Positions 4,698-6,471 of a stretch of DNA of 6,471 nt are shown piece after piece; the first letter of the stretch is position 1, and each line of letters starts with the position of its first letter. The stretch is from CAYYGL01 sp964471235 (lineage in GTDB: Bacteria > Calditrichota > Calditrichia > RBG-13-44-9 > J075): positions 1 through 6,471 of the forward strand of contig CAYYGL010000234.1 in NCBI GenBank assembly GCA_964471235.1. The letters are read 5' to 3'. A program made the translations under genes and the position numbers. Under the pieces are notes generated by a model that did no database searches, had not been told where the DNA came from, and saw only the letters and a list, made by a program, of their open reading frames with translations.

Positions 4698-5735
4698 TTA
4701 TTGACTGGCGAAGATGGTCAGCATTTTGATGCTTTCCGCTTTCCGGCGGGCTCTTTCGTAGGATGGATCATAATTCAGGGCTTCCATAAATTTCCGGTAA
4801 GCTTCATTATAATGATTGTTCTCCAGCAATTCCAATCCTTGTGAATAGGAGAACAGGGCATCCAGAGAATTGGGAACTTCCCCGCGCGGCACATACACTT
4901 TTTCCACCTTGATCCCCTCGGCAATTTGGCGGCTAAGCTTTTCGGTCAATTTAAACAGGTTTTGCACCTTACCTTTTTCCTGGGCGGTTAAAATAATCTC
5001 CCCGGTTTCCACCTTCACCAGGCGAGCACTCAGCCAGATATCATCTTTATCATGTATGATAAAACTGCCCAACAATACCACATGCACGCCAAGCAATTTC
5101 CCGGCACGAACCGCTCCCTCCATCTCATAGGCATTCTGGATATCGTGTTCTTTTAAAATCCATTGGATGCGTTCCCGCTCCACCACTTTTAAAGATGTGG
5201 CGCCTTTCAAGCTATGGATCAGGATGTCGGAAAATCCTTTCTCCATTGGCGTATATCTCTGGCTGTCTTTTATGTATGAACGATTTTTGAAATCGATGAT
5301 CGCCAGGGTTTGCACGCCGGGGTCCGGGCGCTTGATTTGGGTGGAACCGCTCTGCTCTTTCCGTGCCTGGTAATACACATTTAAGAACAGGGGCGATTCC
5401 TTCTCCGGGTCCGGTTCAAAAGGCGGGGGTTCGAATTTCAGCAGTTCCATGATGGCTGCTTTCGCTTTGGTGGTTTGCCCTTTTGCCAGGTGACAGCGGG
5501 CTAAATACCACCAGGCATTCCGGCGCAGTGATTTGTCCGCTGAGGAGTCGTTTACAATCGCGCTTAACAACGTGATTGCCTGATTAAAGTGGGCACTGTT
5601 GTATGCGGTAACCGCCTGATCCAGTTGCGCCGCCCTGTTCCTTGAGTCCGCCTGTAACAGGGTAAATCGTCCGTTAAAAAGCCCCAGGGCAACGCTAATT
5701 AAAAGCGCATATACCATCTTTCGGGTTGATGCCAT
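4698..5735 (-). CDS. Secreted TPR / CsgG-like / TPR protein
   Basis: This encodes 345 residues. The N-terminus has a basic patch and a hydrophobic stretch (MVYALLISVALGLF), consistent with a signal peptide cleaved near LLQA/DS (29-30) or, if uncleaved, an inner-membrane anchor. TPR-like helices cover about 35-100, followed by a proline-rich FEPPPFEPDPEKESPLF linker. The CsgG-like domain spans about 141-277, with VQTLAIIDFKNRS, GFSDILIHSL, LKVVERERIQWILKE, AGKLLGVHVVLLGSFI and LSARLVKVETGEIILT. A last TPR-like unit is at about 292-335 (YSQGLELLENNHYNEAYRKF). GSFI is joined to the ARLVKVETGEI strand by only a few residues, where E. coli CsgG has a membrane-spanning hairpin. AGGAGG (5744-5749) sits directly after the upstream TAA, 8 bases before this ATG, so the gene is surely cotranscribed and probably translationally coupled with the PEGA gene. 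The domain order matches the lipoprotein downstream. Confidence 0.82.
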   Translation of the reverse strand: MASTRKMVYALLISVALGLFNGRFTLLQADSRNRAAQLDQAVTAYNSAHFNQAITLLSAIVNDSSADKSLRRNAWWYLARCHLAKGQTTKAKAAIMELLKFEPPPFEPDPEKESPLFLNVYYQARKEQSGSTQIKRPDPGVQTLAIIDFKNRSYIKDSQRYTPMEKGFSDILIHSLKGATSLKVVERERIQWILKEHDIQNAYEMEGAVRAGKLLGVHVVLLGSFIIHDKDDIWLSARLVKVETGEIILTAQEKGKVQNLFKLTEKLSRQIAEGIKVEKVYVPRGEVPNSLDALFSYSQGLELLENNHYNEAYRKFMEALNYDPSYERARRKAESIKMLTIFASQ

Positions 5736-5749
5736 GAGCTGATCCTCCT

Positions 5750-6471
5750 TTATTCATTTTTTTGAAGTACAAATACTAAGGGGGTTATTTTCTTCTCAGA
5801 AACAGGTGTAATCTGCAAGGTTTGGATATCGTTTAAAACGCTATAGCCGAATCGTTGGACGGTTACCGTGTGGGTTCCGGGAGGAAGGGGATATTCCGCT
5901 ACAGGTGACCAACGATCGATCGATTTGCCGTCAATCAGTACTTTTGCACTGATGGTTTCGCCAGTTTCCGTGACAGCCTGAATATTTACATACTGCTCGA
6001 AGTAACAGGTGAACGCCCGGGTTTCCCCGGCTTTCAGGGTGATGGAAAATTTCGCGCTGCCGTATTCTGGGTGTTCAAATAAGAGCCAGTGGGTTCCCGC
6101 GGGAAGGGAAATGTGGAATGAGGATGCCCCACCCCGGGAGGGCTCTTTTCCATCCACCAAAACCCGACCGGCAGGGATGGTGCGCATCCGTAATGTTGCC
6201 GGAGCCGGCTTCGACGGTTTTCCGGTAATGGGCTTTTTCTGTAGTTGCGCAACCAGCAGGGTTTCCTGCCCGGCAGAAAGATGCACGGTCTTTTCCCAGG
6301 GAAAGTAACCGGCGTGTTCAATGCGCATCTGGTAACCGCCGGGAGTGAGGGAGTCCAATTTATAAGGCGTTGCACCCAGCCGGCGGTTGTTCATATAAAG
6401 TTCCGCCCCGGATGGGGTGGATTGAATTTCTATGGCAGCATATTTTCCCGGTAATGGGAAGGGTTCGGAAG
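5750..6471 (-). CDS. PEGA-repeat protein, 5' end outside the window
   Basis: The frame stays open to the right edge, giving the last 239 residues. ATG 6394 is not the start, because PEGA homology continues upstream of it (AAIEIQSTPSGAELYMNN) and no ribosome binding site precedes it. Three PEGA-like beta modules are visible. The first is IEIQSTPSGAELYM, GATPYKL, GGYQMRIEHAGYFPWEKTV. The second is LRMRTIPAGRVLVDGKEPSR, LPAGTHWLLFEHPEYGS. The third is VNIQAVTETGE, KVLIDGKSI, LPPGTHTVTVQRFGY. A basic proline-rich linker (KKPITGKPSKPAPA) separates the first two. PEGA modules are surface or periplasmic beta-sandwich-like repeats found in envelope proteins, and in some Ser/Thr kinases as an extracytoplasmic part. 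What precedes them here is not visible. The stop is 14 bases from the next start, so this is the upstream partner of the CsgG-like gene. Confidence 0.82.
   Translation of the reverse strand, partial: SEPFPLPGKYAAIEIQSTPSGAELYMNNRRLGATPYKLDSLTPGGYQMRIEHAGYFPWEKTVHLSAGQETLLVAQLQKKPITGKPSKPAPATLRMRTIPAGRVLVDGKEPSRGGASSFHISLPAGTHWLLFEHPEYGSAKFSITLKAGETRAFTCYFEQYVNIQAVTETGETISAKVLIDGKSIDRWSPVAEYPLPPGTHTVTVQRFGYSVLNDIQTLQITPVSEKKITPLVFVLQKNE

Noticed and set aside
4685..4713. Terminator hairpin CTTCGC / GCGAAG around the stop of the CsgG-like gene
   Set aside because: The stem is only 6 bp with a 17-base loop and has no following T-run, so it is probably chance.
3174..5735. A curli (csg) secretion operon
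   Set aside because: CsgG-like domains are present, but no curlin repeats and no CsgE, CsgF or CsgC-like genes are seen, and the pore hairpins appear absent.

Overview
The window looks like chromosomal DNA from an uncultured or little-studied bacterium of the FCB side of the tree (Calditrichota, KSB1 or Ignavibacteria-like). This is an inference from four things: a type IX-style C-terminal sorting-tail fragment, a PEGA / TPR / CsgG-like envelope gene set, a GAF-sigma54 activator of the kind common in those groups, and hairpin and heptamer intergenic repeats. All recognisable protein-coding sequence lies on the minus strand, so the functional order runs from high to low coordinates.

Right part (about 2035-6471): a compact run of four envelope genes. 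It starts with a PEGA-repeat protein that runs off the right edge. Next, 14 bases downstream, comes a secreted TPR-CsgG-like-TPR protein. After a 180-base gap carrying degenerate 7-base repeats comes a lipoprotein with the same TPR-CsgG-like-TPR plan and an octaproline tail. A predicted outer-membrane beta-barrel follows 38 bases later. The two CsgG-like proteins appear to be diverged paralogues. Both seem to lack the segments that form the pore in true curli CsgG, and no curli subunit or accessory gene is visible. My reading is an uncharacterised outer-membrane or periplasmic assembly in which the barrel, not the CsgG-like proteins, supplies the membrane part. The function is unknown.

Middle part (about 1363-2034): a gene graveyard. 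It holds a possible C-terminal remnant of an unknown gene, then a well-formed ribosome binding site and signal peptide leading into a frameshifted mini-gene. That mini-gene joins the head of a secreted protein to a type IX-like sorting tail, as if the centre had been deleted. It then runs, in yet another frame, into the C-terminal part of a YHS-domain protein.

Left part (1-1362): a GAF plus sigma54-interacting AAA+ regulator broken off within its ATPase domain, with an altered GAFTGA loop (GAFNGA). The break coincides with a 68-base imperfect hairpin. Beyond it, positions 1-241 hold no gene but contain four copies of a small hairpin repeat family whose stems change in a compensatory way, plus a short 7-base-period array that includes a perfect 20-base palindrome.
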